IMG/VR virus record: IMGVR_UViG_3300035670_000684
Location: 1-36,761 of that record
Origin: a virus
Length of the DNA stretch: 36,761 nucleotides
Strand: one strand, 5' to 3'
Positions 12,872-19,176 of this stretch are shown piece by piece. Every line of letters starts with the position of its first letter. Positions within the stretch are counted from its first letter, which is position 1. The notes beneath the pieces were generated by a model, which worked only from the letters and a program-made list of their open reading frames with translations, searched no databases and was not told where the DNA came from. Position numbers and translations under genes: made by a program.

Positions 12872-14152
12872 ATGAAAAAATCTTTAATGGCAAATCCTAC
12901 ACTCTACACAATTCTTGCAGTATTATCTTTTATTATCAGTGGAGCTGTAACAGTTATGTTATTTGTTTCTACTTCCAGTGGTATTATCGGAACTGTTTTA
13001 ATGTTTTTAACAGCTTTGGTATTTGAACTATCTAAATGTACTCTTCTCTATCAAGCATTTAGAAGCCAATTAAATGTTGCTTTTCGTATTACATTTGGTT
13101 GTCTTTGGTTAGGTGTTACTATTGCATCTATTGTTGCATCTGCAGGTTTTGTAATATCTCAAGAACGTGAAACAAGAAATATAACTATAGAAAACTCCGC
13201 TGAATACTCACAACAAGAAGAAAATAGAAAACTAAAACAAGATCTATATAATCAAAAGAAAAATGAACTTGAGCAGCTCCAGGGTGGTAAAAATAAAATT
13301 ATATCTGACATGGAAAAAGTTCGTGATTCATGGGGGAAAAATTATATAACTATGCGTGGAAACGAACAAGCGAAAATTAATTCAAAAGATGCCGAACTCA
13401 CAGCTGAAATTAATAAAAAATCATCCGAACTTAGTCAAATAGCATCTGACCTATCTACTCCCCCATCTGAGATAAAACCACAACTAGAAAATACAAATGG
13501 ATATAATGCAATATTTGAACTAATGGCAGAAAGTCTTAACAAGAATAATCCCCGTGCGAAAAAAGACCCTTATAAAGCTGAAGTATTACAAATGTGGTTT
13601 TTTATATTATTAGGAGTTGGTCTTGAGATATTGGGTAACGTATTTATATTTCTTAGTCAATATTATCAAAATGTATCATTCTCCCCTACTCCTATAAATC
13701 CTGACCCAGAAAAAAAACCTGTTCCTATTTTAGAATCAAATATAAATAATACTCAAACAAAAGAAATACAAGGTGGAAGACTCCAAGGTATGAGATATAA
13801 AGTTAAAGCTAAAAATAAAGTCACTGGGTGTAAACCCAGTGAACTTAAACCAGTTATTACTTTAGTACCTAAAGCAGCCCCTACTCCACCATCTAAATAT
13901 ATAGGATTTACAAATAAAGATTTAGAAAAATACATAGAGTATATGTTCGACAATACTACATCTACAAAAAATGGTTTAGAATCGCCCGGTATTACTGCTA
14001 TATCAAAAGCTAATATAAACTTATCATATAAAACATGTCGTGCAATACACGGTTACCTCTCTACTCTTGGAGCTATTCAAACTCAAGGAAAAGCAACTGT
14101 TATTTTAAAATCAAAATCAGATTTGCTGTGCACAGTAAAACAAGCAATATAA
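12872..14152 (+). CDS. Large membrane protein with coiled coil, unknown
   Basis: 426 residues from the ATG after AAAGGAGG; an upstream ATG at 12824 lies in the RNA hairpin and is unlikely. Three hydrophobic segments lie near the N-terminus (about 10-33, 37-58 and 69-93). A charged coiled coil follows (about 100-195, RKLKQDLYNQKKNELEQLQGGKNKI...), then another membrane segment (about 242-265, MWFFILLGVGLEILGNVFIFL). A Pro-rich linker leads to a soluble C-terminal domain (about 345-425) with a winged-helix look (GITAISKANINLSYKTCRAIHGYLSTLGAIQ). It sits between rep and par genes, so a link to replication, partition or exclusion is possible. No family recognised. Confidence 0.7.
   Translation: MKKSLMANPTLYTILAVLSFIISGAVTVMLFVSTSSGIIGTVLMFLTALVFELSKCTLLYQAFRSQLNVAFRITFGCLWLGVTIASIVASAGFVISQERETRNITIENSAEYSQQEENRKLKQDLYNQKKNELEQLQGGKNKIISDMEKVRDSWGKNYITMRGNEQAKINSKDAELTAEINKKSSELSQIASDLSTPPSEIKPQLENTNGYNAIFELMAESLNKNNPRAKKDPYKAEVLQMWFFILLGVGLEILGNVFIFLSQYYQNVSFSPTPINPDPEKKPVPILESNINNTQTKEIQGGRLQGMRYKVKAKNKVTGCKPSELKPVITLVPKAAPTPPSKYIGFTNKDLEKYIEYMFDNTTSTKNGLESPGITAISKANINLSYKTCRAIHGYLSTLGAIQTQGKATVILKSKSDLLCTVKQAI
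13821..13842. repeat. 8-bp hairpin inside the membrane-protein gene
   Basis: TCACTGGG (13821-13828), loop TGTAAA, CCCAGTGA (13835-13842). Perfect stem within coding sequence, in the linker before the C-terminal domain. Could be an mRNA structure or a protein site. Confidence 0.5.
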
Positions 14153-14203
14153 TATTTTTTGAAATATTACTACTGTGCACAGTAAAAATATCTCTGTGCA
14201 CAG
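14126..14203. promoter_or_regulatory. Three copies of palindrome CTGTGCACAG
   Basis: Perfect 10-bp palindromes at 14126-14135, 14173-14182 and 14194-14203. The first is inside the last codons of the membrane-protein gene, the other two in the gap before the 94-residue gene. Starts are 47 and 21 bp apart, so the last two are two helical turns apart. Several sites of this GC content in such AT-rich DNA strongly suggest a dimeric regulator or partition/replication protein binding site. Confidence 0.65.
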
Positions 14204-14242
14204 CGATGAATAAACAATTTAGCTAAAAAGGAGATGTTATTA

Positions 14243-14527
14243 ATGTTAAATAGAATATCAGATGAAATTATAATAAATAGAGTAAATCCTGCTAAAGAAA
14301 TAATGCACACTTTTGTATTCAGGGCACCTTATTTTCATAGAGATAGAGAGGCAACAGTAAATACGATGTTTAGAATAATACAAAACATAGGCATAAATTG
14401 TAGTGATGCTACTATGTTAAATTCTAATAAAAATGGATACTCAATTTGGTCAATGGACGTATGGGGAGATGCAAAAAAAGTAGAAAAGTTTTTAATAGAA
14501 GCTAAAAGAGTAGAGGAGATGATATAG
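14243..14527 (+). CDS. Hypothetical protein
   Basis: 94 residues from the ATG nine bases after AAGGAG; an upstream ATG at 14234 is too close to the ribosome site. The fold looks like a small alpha/beta protein (IMHTFVFRAPYFHRDREATVNTMFRIIQNIG...YSIWSMDVWGDAKKVEKFLIEAKRVEEMI). The gene lies directly downstream of the CTGTGCACAG sites and upstream of a terminator. Function unknown; it may bind those palindromes. Confidence 0.6.
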   Translation: MLNRISDEIIINRVNPAKEIMHTFVFRAPYFHRDREATVNTMFRIIQNIGINCSDATMLNSNKNGYSIWSMDVWGDAKKVEKFLIEAKRVEEMI

Positions 14528-14632
14528 ATGTCAAATTATAATAAATTTATTAATATAATTTAAATATTGGGTATATGTTGGATAATTATTATTGCAAAAA
14601 TGGGATTCGAATATTTGAGAATATTAAAATAA
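14528..14632 (+). pseudogene. Interrupted short membrane peptide
   Basis: An ATG directly follows the stop of the previous gene. The frame encodes MSNYNKFINII, then TAA, then continues without further stops as ILGICWIIIIAKMGFEYLRILK to a second TAA. Read through, it would be a 34-residue peptide with one membrane helix. This suggests a nonsense mutation in a small membrane protein, or chance. Confidence 0.3.
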
Positions 14633-14638
14633 AAATAG

Positions 14639-14660
14639 AGAGCCGGGAGGCTCTTTTATT
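14639..14660 (+). terminator. Intrinsic terminator
   Basis: AGAGCC (14639-14644), loop GGGA, GGCTCT (14649-14654), then TTTATTTTTT. Ends the rightward unit that contains the membrane protein and separates it from the par cassette. Confidence 0.85.
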
Positions 14661-14664
14661 TTTT

Positions 14665-14745
14665 ATTTAATTATATAGTTATTTAATTATATAATTATGA
14701 TATTATATAATTATAACATTATTGAATTATATAATATAAAGGAGG
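14665..14745. repeat. parS: AT-rich repeats upstream of parA, candidate centromere/operator
   Basis: A block made almost only of A and T with repeated (G/T)AATTATA and ATTATATAA words, near 14669, 14684, 14703 and 14724. The same octad type is tandemly repeated after the RHH gene at 15761-15808. In type Ib partition systems the small RHH protein binds short repeats upstream of parA, serving as both operator and centromere. Confidence 0.6.
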
Positions 14746-14752
14746 TAAAACA

Positions 14753-15502
14753 ATGAAAGTAATAGCAGTAGTAAATCAAAAGGGCGGAGTAGGTAAAACT
14801 ACAACGGTATGGAATTTATCAGCAAGCTTATCTGATAAAGGTAAGAAGGTGCTTATGATAGATTTAGATCCACAATCATCTTTATCTATATGTGTCGGGC
14901 TTGAGCCAGCAGAATTACAAAATACTGTTTATAATGTTATTTTAGGTAAAGCAAGTATAAACGAAACTATTATAAATTTGAATGATTATGATATTTTACC
15001 ATCCACTATAGATTTAGCAGCAGCAGAAGTAGAACTATCTACTAAAATTGGTAAAGAATATATACTTCTAAAGAAGATTAAAGAACTAAAAACCAAATAT
15101 AATTATATTATTATAGATTGTCCACCATCTTTGGGTAATTTGACTATAAATGCTATAAATGCAGCACATGAAATAATAGTCCCAATGACTTGTGAATATT
15201 TAGCATATAGAGGTCTTAAATTGCTAGATAATACGATTAATGAGGTAAAAGAACTTAATAATAATATAAAAGGAATATATATACTCCCAACTATGTATGA
15301 TTCAAGGACAAAACATGCTAAAGAAGTTTTAGAACAGGTTAAATCAGAGGGTTACCAAATATTTAATTCTATTATAAATAAATCAGTTAGATTTTCGGAT
15401 TCTGCAATAGAAGCTAAAGATATTATAAGATTTTCTGATAATAATTTTGCTGGTAAAAAATCGTATATTAATTTAGCAGAGGAGGTAATTAGCCATGAGT
15501 AG
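14753..15502 (+). CDS. parA: ParA partition ATPase
   Basis: 249 residues, ribosome site AAAGGAGG. Deviant Walker A KGGVGKTTT at residues 10-18 with the signature Lys, Walker A' DLDPQSS (about 38-44), Walker B YIIIDCPPSLGNL (about 116-128). There is no N-terminal DNA-binding domain, which fits the short Soj/type Ib ParA class. It positions plasmid copies on the nucleoid together with the RHH partner encoded by the overlapping next gene. Its presence is the main evidence that the prophage lives as a plasmid. Confidence 0.93.
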   Translation: MKVIAVVNQKGGVGKTTTVWNLSASLSDKGKKVLMIDLDPQSSLSICVGLEPAELQNTVYNVILGKASINETIINLNDYDILPSTIDLAAAEVELSTKIGKEYILLKKIKELKTKYNYIIIDCPPSLGNLTINAINAAHEIIVPMTCEYLAYRGLKLLDNTINEVKELNNNIKGIYILPTMYDSRTKHAKEVLEQVKSEGYQIFNSIINKSVRFSDSAIEAKDIIRFSDNNFAGKKSYINLAEEVISHE

Positions 15503-15761
15503 ATTTGATAATAGGCCAAAACTTGATATTAAACAAAAAAAAGACGATAGCTTAAAGGGAACTTCTATATTTATATCAAATAATGGAAAAGTCGAAAAAT
15601 CAAAAAAAATGTTTTATTTACCAAAGGTAATTATAAGAGCTCTAGAAATACAAGCTTTTGAAGATAAAACATCAGAATCTGATATATGTAAAAAAGCATT
15701 AGAAAGTTTTCTAAGACCTGAAGCAATAGAAAAAGCGGAGAAGGAAATTAATACATTATAG
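15495..15761 (+). CDS. Ribbon-helix-helix partner of ParA (ParB analogue)
   Basis: 88 residues, overlapping parA by 8 bases. The first 30 residues are basic and probably disordered (the ParA-stimulating arm in similar proteins). Residues about 38-75 (KKMFYLPKVIIRALEIQAFEDKTSESDICKKALESFL) are a ribbon-helix-helix DNA-binding fold. It has no ParB/Spo0J domain, so it belongs to the ParG/omega-like class by position and fold. It probably binds the flanking GAATTATA repeats and represses the cassette. Confidence 0.75.
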   Translation: MSRFDNRPKLDIKQKKDDSLKGTSIFISNNGKVEKSKKMFYLPKVIIRALEIQAFEDKTSESDICKKALESFLRPEAIEKAEKEINTL

Positions 15762-15808
15762 AATTATAGTATTATAGAATTATAGAATTATAGAATTATA
15801 GTATTATA
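15761..15808. repeat. parS: Six tandem 8-bp repeats GAATTATA/GTATTATA
   Basis: Perfectly phased octads: GAATTATA, GTATTATA, GAATTATA, GAATTATA, GAATTATA, GTATTATA, beginning at the stop codon of the RHH gene. Tandem short repeats of this kind are bound by RHH partition proteins (compare the heptads of the omega protein). Likely a second centromere arm or an operator for the following genes. Confidence 0.75.
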
Positions 15809-15843
15809 TAATGTGAATATAAAAAAGAAGGGATGATATTAAA

Positions 15844-16113
15844 ATGAGTTTTTGGCAGAAATTTATAGAAGAATTTAAGAAAGACGTAGAAAAACAAAAA
15901 TTAAAAAGTGAAGAAAAACAGGAGCAGAAATCTAAATTAATCAATAATAAAAACCCAAGTTGTCCCAAATGTTCATCAGAACATATATCTGCACAAAAAA
16001 GAGGTTTTAAGACTGGTAGAGCGTTATTATTTTTACCGTTAGGATTTATAGGTAGAAATGATATAGAATTGCATTGTATGTCCTGTGGTGAGAAATTTAA
16101 ACCTAATGATTAG
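15844..16113 (+). CDS. Zinc-ribbon protein with hydrophobic hairpin
   Basis: 89 residues. Residues 1-35 are a charged helix. Residues 38-85 are a zinc ribbon, CPKC (about 41-44) and CMSC (about 78-81), split by an insert TGRALLFLPLGFIGRND that is hydrophobic enough to touch a membrane. Ribosome site GAAGGG. Function unknown. It lies directly after the tandem par repeats and may be controlled by them. Confidence 0.6.
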   Translation: MSFWQKFIEEFKKDVEKQKLKSEEKQEQKSKLINNKNPSCPKCSSEHISAQKRGFKTGRALLFLPLGFIGRNDIELHCMSCGEKFKPND

Positions 16114-16157
16114 ATTATACAAAAACAACATTTTGTTTTAAGGAGGATTCTAAATTA

Positions 16158-16547
16158 ATGGATTGCAAAGATACACAGTTACATACTAGATGTGATAACT
16201 CAGGTACCAAAGGTGATATTTGTCATACATGTACTAGAAATATATCTCCTGATGGTGAATGTTATTGCTTTATGTATCAAGTTGAATTTAAAGAATTAGA
16301 TTTAAAGCTATTTAAAGTAAGTCCTTTAGTTTATGAAACAGCAAAACTAGGAATTTGTATAAAGGAATTAATGCAAAAAGGTTTTTATCTTAAGAAATGG
16401 AATAAACCAACCAAAAAAGGTACATTAGCAAGGTTTGAATTATGCAAAAACCAAAGTGATTTCGACTCGAAATATAAAGATTTAGTAGAGCAATTAGAAA
16501 ATTTAAAATCTAAAAACAGAGGAGATTCTAATAAAACTGAATGTTAA
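16158..16547 (+). CDS. Cys-rich hypothetical protein
   Basis: 129 residues, ribosome site AAGGAGG. The first 45 residues hold many cysteines (CDNSGTKGDICHTCTRN, GECYC), consistent with zinc binding. The rest is helical, ending in a short coiled coil (KYKDLVEQLENLKSK). Overlaps the next gene by 7 bases. No family recognised. Confidence 0.6.
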   Translation: MDCKDTQLHTRCDNSGTKGDICHTCTRNISPDGECYCFMYQVEFKELDLKLFKVSPLVYETAKLGICIKELMQKGFYLKKWNKPTKKGTLARFELCKNQSDFDSKYKDLVEQLENLKSKNRGDSNKTEC

Positions 16548-16936
16548 AATATTTGTATGTTTATAGTGATGAATCATATTTAGATGAATACAAAAAAGAA
16601 CGTGTAATTCCATCTATGTTTAAGGACAAATACTGCAGCTCAATATTTCTAAAAAATCCTTTTTACCATACTAATTTAAAATATGCTCATGTATATTTAC
16701 ATATAGCAAAAGGATTCTTTAGCTATCAAGAAACTTTGCAAAGGAAACCGCCCAAAGAAAAACCACCTAAAAAGTTAAGAGGTTATATAGATACTATACC
16801 TGGACTAAAAGAAAAAATACTAATATTACGCACAGAAAATAAAAGTATACAATATATAGCAGATGAATGTGGAATAGGAATTATAACAGTATTTAGGGCA
16901 ATAAAAAAGTTAAAAAAAGAAAACCTCCTAAAATAG
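16541..16936 (+). CDS. Putative DNA-binding protein with resolvase-type HTH
   Basis: 131 residues. Residues 1-65 are not recognised. A basic Pro-rich linker (RKPPKEKPPKKLRGYID) leads to a C-terminal helix-turn-helix (about 88-128, GLKEKILILRTENKSIQYIADECGIGIITVFRAIKKLKKE) like those of serine recombinases or small regulators, but there is no catalytic recombinase domain. A strong terminator follows its stop, so it ends the rightward par-linked operon. Confidence 0.6.
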   Translation: MLKYLYVYSDESYLDEYKKERVIPSMFKDKYCSSIFLKNPFYHTNLKYAHVYLHIAKGFFSYQETLQRKPPKEKPPKKLRGYIDTIPGLKEKILILRTENKSIQYIADECGIGIITVFRAIKKLKKENLLK

Positions 16937-16951
16937 GGGGTTTATTTTTTT
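16921..16951 (+). terminator. Intrinsic terminator
   Basis: AAACCTCCTA (16921-16930), loop AAA, TAGGGGGTTT (16934-16943), one G-U pair, then ATTTTTTTAT. The hairpin begins inside the last codons of the HTH gene. Confidence 0.85.
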
Positions 16952-16959
16952 ATATAATT

Positions 16960-17013
16960 ATTTATTGACATCATAAAATATTTATTGACATCAATAACTA
17001 AAAATGGTAATAT
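16960..17013 (+). promoter_or_regulatory. Promoter with duplicated TTGACA unit
   Basis: ATTTATTGACATCA is present at 16960-16973 and 16980-16993, exactly 20 bp apart. The second TTGACA (16985-16990) is followed after 17 bases by TAATAT (17008-17013). The duplicated box may be an operator or a tandem promoter driving the following small genes and RNA elements. Confidence 0.6.
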
Positions 17014-17067
17014 TATATTAGGGGTTAGGAAATACGGCCCAATAAAAATAAAAGGTGGATGATGATT

Positions 17068-17244
17068 ATGAAAAAATTAACAAGTATTGAAGTAATTGAA
17101 GAGCAAGGTTTGAAAGTTAAAGAAAATGATTTAAAAACTGTAATTGAACATTTAGAAAAAGAGATTGTATTAACTTATGATGAAAACTTAAAAGTTTGGA
17201 ATGAGGGAGGTCAATATATAGCAGACTTAATTGATTGTAACTAA
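17068..17244 (+). CDS. Small hypothetical protein
   Basis: 58 residues from the ATG nine bases after AGGTGG; two closer ATGs precede it. Acidic and helical (IEVIEEQGLKVKENDLKTVIEHLEKEIVLTYDENLKVWNEGGQYIADLID). No recognised family. It directly precedes a folded non-coding stretch. Confidence 0.5.
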   Translation: MKKLTSIEVIEEQGLKVKENDLKTVIEHLEKEIVLTYDENLKVWNEGGQYIADLIDCN

Positions 17245-17430
17245 GCCGAAACCCTTCGGAATATAAACGTTAAGCGTGTACTGATGAGGCTAAAAATAGA
17301 ATATAGGTAAAAAGATATACGGAAATGCTTCAACGTCAACACCCGAAGTCTTATAGATTGAGTTGGTAAATATCAGGTATATTACCTATAAACTACCTGT
17401 AAGGGCATACAGGTGCCAAATCAGATAATA
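17245..17430 (+). ncRNA. Structured RNA element 1 (unknown class)
   Basis: About 190 nt with no gene and visibly richer in G and C than its surroundings. CTTCGG (17254-17259) can pair with CCGAAG (17343-17348) or locally with CCGAA (17246-17250). Within the long form, ACGTTAAGCGT (17267-17277) pairs with ATGCTTCAACGT (17325-17336) with one bulged C, extended by GTGTA/TATAC. Downstream stems are GGTAA/TTACC and ACCTGTA (17394-17400) / TACAGGT (17408-17414), enclosed by TTGG/CCAA. It lies 20 bases before the RBS of the RHH-like gene. Alternative pairings suggest a riboswitch-like or cis-regulatory RNA; no known class recognised. Confidence 0.5.
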
Positions 17431-17449
17431 AAAAGGAGAGTAATATAAA

Positions 17450-17626
17450 ATGTTAGATAAAAAGCAAGGAAGACCACCAAAGGCTTATAAAACTGAAATA
17501 ATGGGATATAGAATAAACAAAGAACTTAAAAGGAAATTTGCTGATTTATGCCAAGATAAAGGATATGTACCACAAAGAAAATTAGAGTTGATAATTGAAG
17601 AATGGATAAAGAAGGAGAGTGAGTAA
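17450..17626 (+). CDS. Small ribbon-helix-helix-like protein
   Basis: 58 residues, ribosome site AAAGGAGAG. The N-terminus KKQGRPPKAYKTEIMGYRINKELKRKFADLCQDKGYVPQRKLELIIEEWIKK has the GRPPK tail and strand-helix-helix pattern of RHH DNA-binding proteins. It follows RNA element 1 and ends two bases before the next ATG. Probably a regulator; target unknown. Confidence 0.65.
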   Translation: MLDKKQGRPPKAYKTEIMGYRINKELKRKFADLCQDKGYVPQRKLELIIEEWIKKESE

Positions 17627-17627
17627 A

Positions 17628-17780
17628 ATGTACTGTTGCAATACATGCAAAATACCAGTTAGAAAAAAACATTTTACCTCTGAAGATGGAAGAATACTGT
17701 GCTATAAATGCAGAATTAAAGAAAAAGCAAAGCCAGCAAATTCTAATAGTTTTAAATCGGATTTAGGTGTAAAAAAGTAA
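17628..17780 (+). CDS. Very small zinc-ribbon protein
   Basis: 50 residues (MYCCNTCKIPVRKKHFTSEDGRILCYKCRIKEKAK...), with ribosome site GGAGAG in the end of the upstream gene. CNTC and CYKC pairs about 18 residues apart form a LIM/zinc-ribbon-like site. Coupled to the RHH-like gene. Function unknown. Confidence 0.65.
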   Translation: MYCCNTCKIPVRKKHFTSEDGRILCYKCRIKEKAKPANSNSFKSDLGVKK

Positions 17781-17802
17781 AACAAAACGTGTGTTTTATA
17801 GA

Positions 17803-18036
17803 AAGGATGATGTGAAATGAAGGAGGTTACTTACTATAATCCCATACCCCAATGAGGGGTCGCCAAGGATTTGAGGGGACACGCCCCAATAGACTGACAA
17901 TCCTTCGAGAGAATCCGATAGGTGCTAAGCTAAGGCATAAAGTTAGTCCATAATTGCGTAACCATATGTCAAAATGGGAGCATGGGTAGCCTGGACAAAC
18001 TGCCTACTTAATTTGTGAAAACATTTTAAGTAGGTT
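17803..18036 (+). ncRNA. Structured RNA element 2 with pseudoknot, upstream of PP-loop gene
   Basis: About 230 nt with no gene. Stems: ACCCC/GGGGT (17846-17850, 17856-17860), AAGGATT/AATCCTT (17865-17871, 17899-17905) enclosing GGGG/CCCC, and GACTGAC/GTTAGTC (17892-17898, 17942-17948), which crosses the previous stem and makes a pseudoknot. AATCC before ACCCC can also pair with GGATT, giving an order reminiscent of a group I intron core. At the 3' end CCTACTTAA (18003-18011) pairs with TTAAGTAGG (18026-18034), burying the ribosome site of the next gene, or alternatively CTAC/CTGCC pair with GGTAG (17985-17989). This is an on/off layout like a riboswitch. Confidence 0.5.
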
Positions 18037-18041
18037 ATGGG

Positions 18042-18755
18042 ATGAAAGTAGCATGGTTTTCAGCAGGAATATCAAGTTTTGTAGCAACATATTTGATGAG
18101 AGATAGCATTGATAAAATAATCTACATACATATTGATAATCAACATACAGACAGTATAAGATTTGTTAAAGATTGCGAGAAATTAATAGGTAAACCTATA
18201 GAAATAATGCAAAGCAGGTATAAATCAGTAGAAAATGTTATTAAACAATTTAGATATGTTTCGGGACCTGCAGGCGCAAAATGTACAGATGTTTTAAAAA
18301 AGAGAGTAAGAAAAGAATGGGAAAAGCAACAAACAGAACATATGGAATATGTGTGGGGTTTTGATTACAATGAAAAGCACAGAATGGAAAGAATAATTGA
18401 ATCGCAGCCAGAACAAACCCATATTTTCCCCTTGATAGACAGACAAATGACAAAAGAAGATGCACATGGATTAAGTGATAGACTAGGAATCAAAAGACCT
18501 AAAATGTATGATTTGGGATATAGCAATAATAATTGTATAGGTTGTGTCAAAGGCGGTATGGGTTATTGGAATAAAATAAGAGTAGATTTCCCAGATGTTT
18601 TTAGCCAGATGGCTAAATTAGAAAGAGAAATAGGACACAGCTGTATCAATGGAACATTCTTGGACGAGCTCGACCAAAGTCAAGGAAGAATGGAAAAAGA
18701 AATTATGGAAGATTGTTCGATATTTTGTCAGATTGCATGGATGGAAATAGCTTAA
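18042..18755 (+). CDS. PAPS reductase-like PP-loop protein
   Basis: 237 residues. The N-terminal SAGISSFVA (about 8-16) is a variant PP-loop (SGGxDS type) that binds ATP in the PAPS reductase / adenine nucleotide alpha hydrolase family. Cysteines at AKCTD (about 86), CIGC (about 164-167) and C-x3-C in the tail (DCSIFC) could bind an iron-sulfur cluster or zinc, as in DndC and related sulfur-transfer enzymes. Phage members are common but their substrate is not known; nucleic acid or cofactor sulfur chemistry is likely. Preceded by a folded leader whose last hairpin covers its AGTAGG ribosome site; followed by a strong terminator. Confidence 0.8.
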   Translation: MKVAWFSAGISSFVATYLMRDSIDKIIYIHIDNQHTDSIRFVKDCEKLIGKPIEIMQSRYKSVENVIKQFRYVSGPAGAKCTDVLKKRVRKEWEKQQTEHMEYVWGFDYNEKHRMERIIESQPEQTHIFPLIDRQMTKEDAHGLSDRLGIKRPKMYDLGYSNNNCIGCVKGGMGYWNKIRVDFPDVFSQMAKLEREIGHSCINGTFLDELDQSQGRMEKEIMEDCSIFCQIAWMEIA

Positions 18756-18786
18756 AAAATAGCAATTAAATTAATGTTTAATATAT

Positions 18787-18829
18787 AAAAAATCCCTTGG
18801 CAGTTGTTAACTACGACAAGGGATTTTCT
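18787..18829. terminator. Bidirectional intrinsic terminator
   Basis: AAAATCCCTTG (18789-18799) and CAAGGGATTTT (18817-18827), 11 perfect pairs, with A-run before and T-run after. It separates the rightward plasmid region from the converging leftward late operon. Confidence 0.9.
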
Positions 18830-18950
18830 CGTAAGTAAAATGTTCGACAAATATATTATACTAATATTTACTAAAATTATCAATAAGTAATGATTATACA
18901 AAACATGAATTTTGGAGCATTAAAAAAGCAGGGGAGAGAGCTTTCAATTT

Positions 18951-19160
18951 TTATTTGCCTGGTATATCTATACCATCAGTATCAGGATTATTAAGCACTC
19001 CCAAAGCTATGCCGATTGCACAAAAAGTACGTATAATATTCAATAACTTTTCAGAATTAATTTCAACACCGACATAAGGAAGTAAAAGAATAACCCCAGA
19101 CGCAATTGCTAATATTGTACCGGGGTTTTTTAGTCTGTATAAATAATATTTGATATTCAA
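18951..19160 (-). CDS. Holin, phi LC3-like
   Basis: 69 residues from a TTG nine bases after AAGGA (an upstream TTG three codons earlier is possible). Two membrane helices (GTILAIASGVILLLPYVGV and LLNIIRTFCAIGIALGVL) followed by NPDTDGIDIP, close to the D-P-T-T-x-G ending of phi LC3-type holins. It forms the membrane lesion that releases the endolysin encoded just upstream. It is the last gene of the late operon. Confidence 0.75.
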   Translation of the reverse strand: MNIKYYLYRLKNPGTILAIASGVILLLPYVGVEINSEKLLNIIRTFCAIGIALGVLNNPDTDGIDIPGK

Positions 19161-19176
19161 TACTATCAATCCTTTC

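Noticed and set aside
17267-17336. Hammerhead ribozyme (CTGATGA and GGAAA present)
   Set aside because: Stem II cannot be formed next to the core and the strong 11-bp stem uses the same bases; cleavage-site neighbours mismatch.
17818-17856. 12-codon peptide MKEVTYYNPIPQ
   Set aside because: Lies within structured RNA and ends before the pseudoknot; a leader peptide is possible but nothing else supports it.
17803-18036. Functional group I intron
   Set aside because: The order of stems can be drawn, but the joining segments are too long and no split coding exons are seen; the downstream protein begins normally at its own ATG. Kept only as an alternative.
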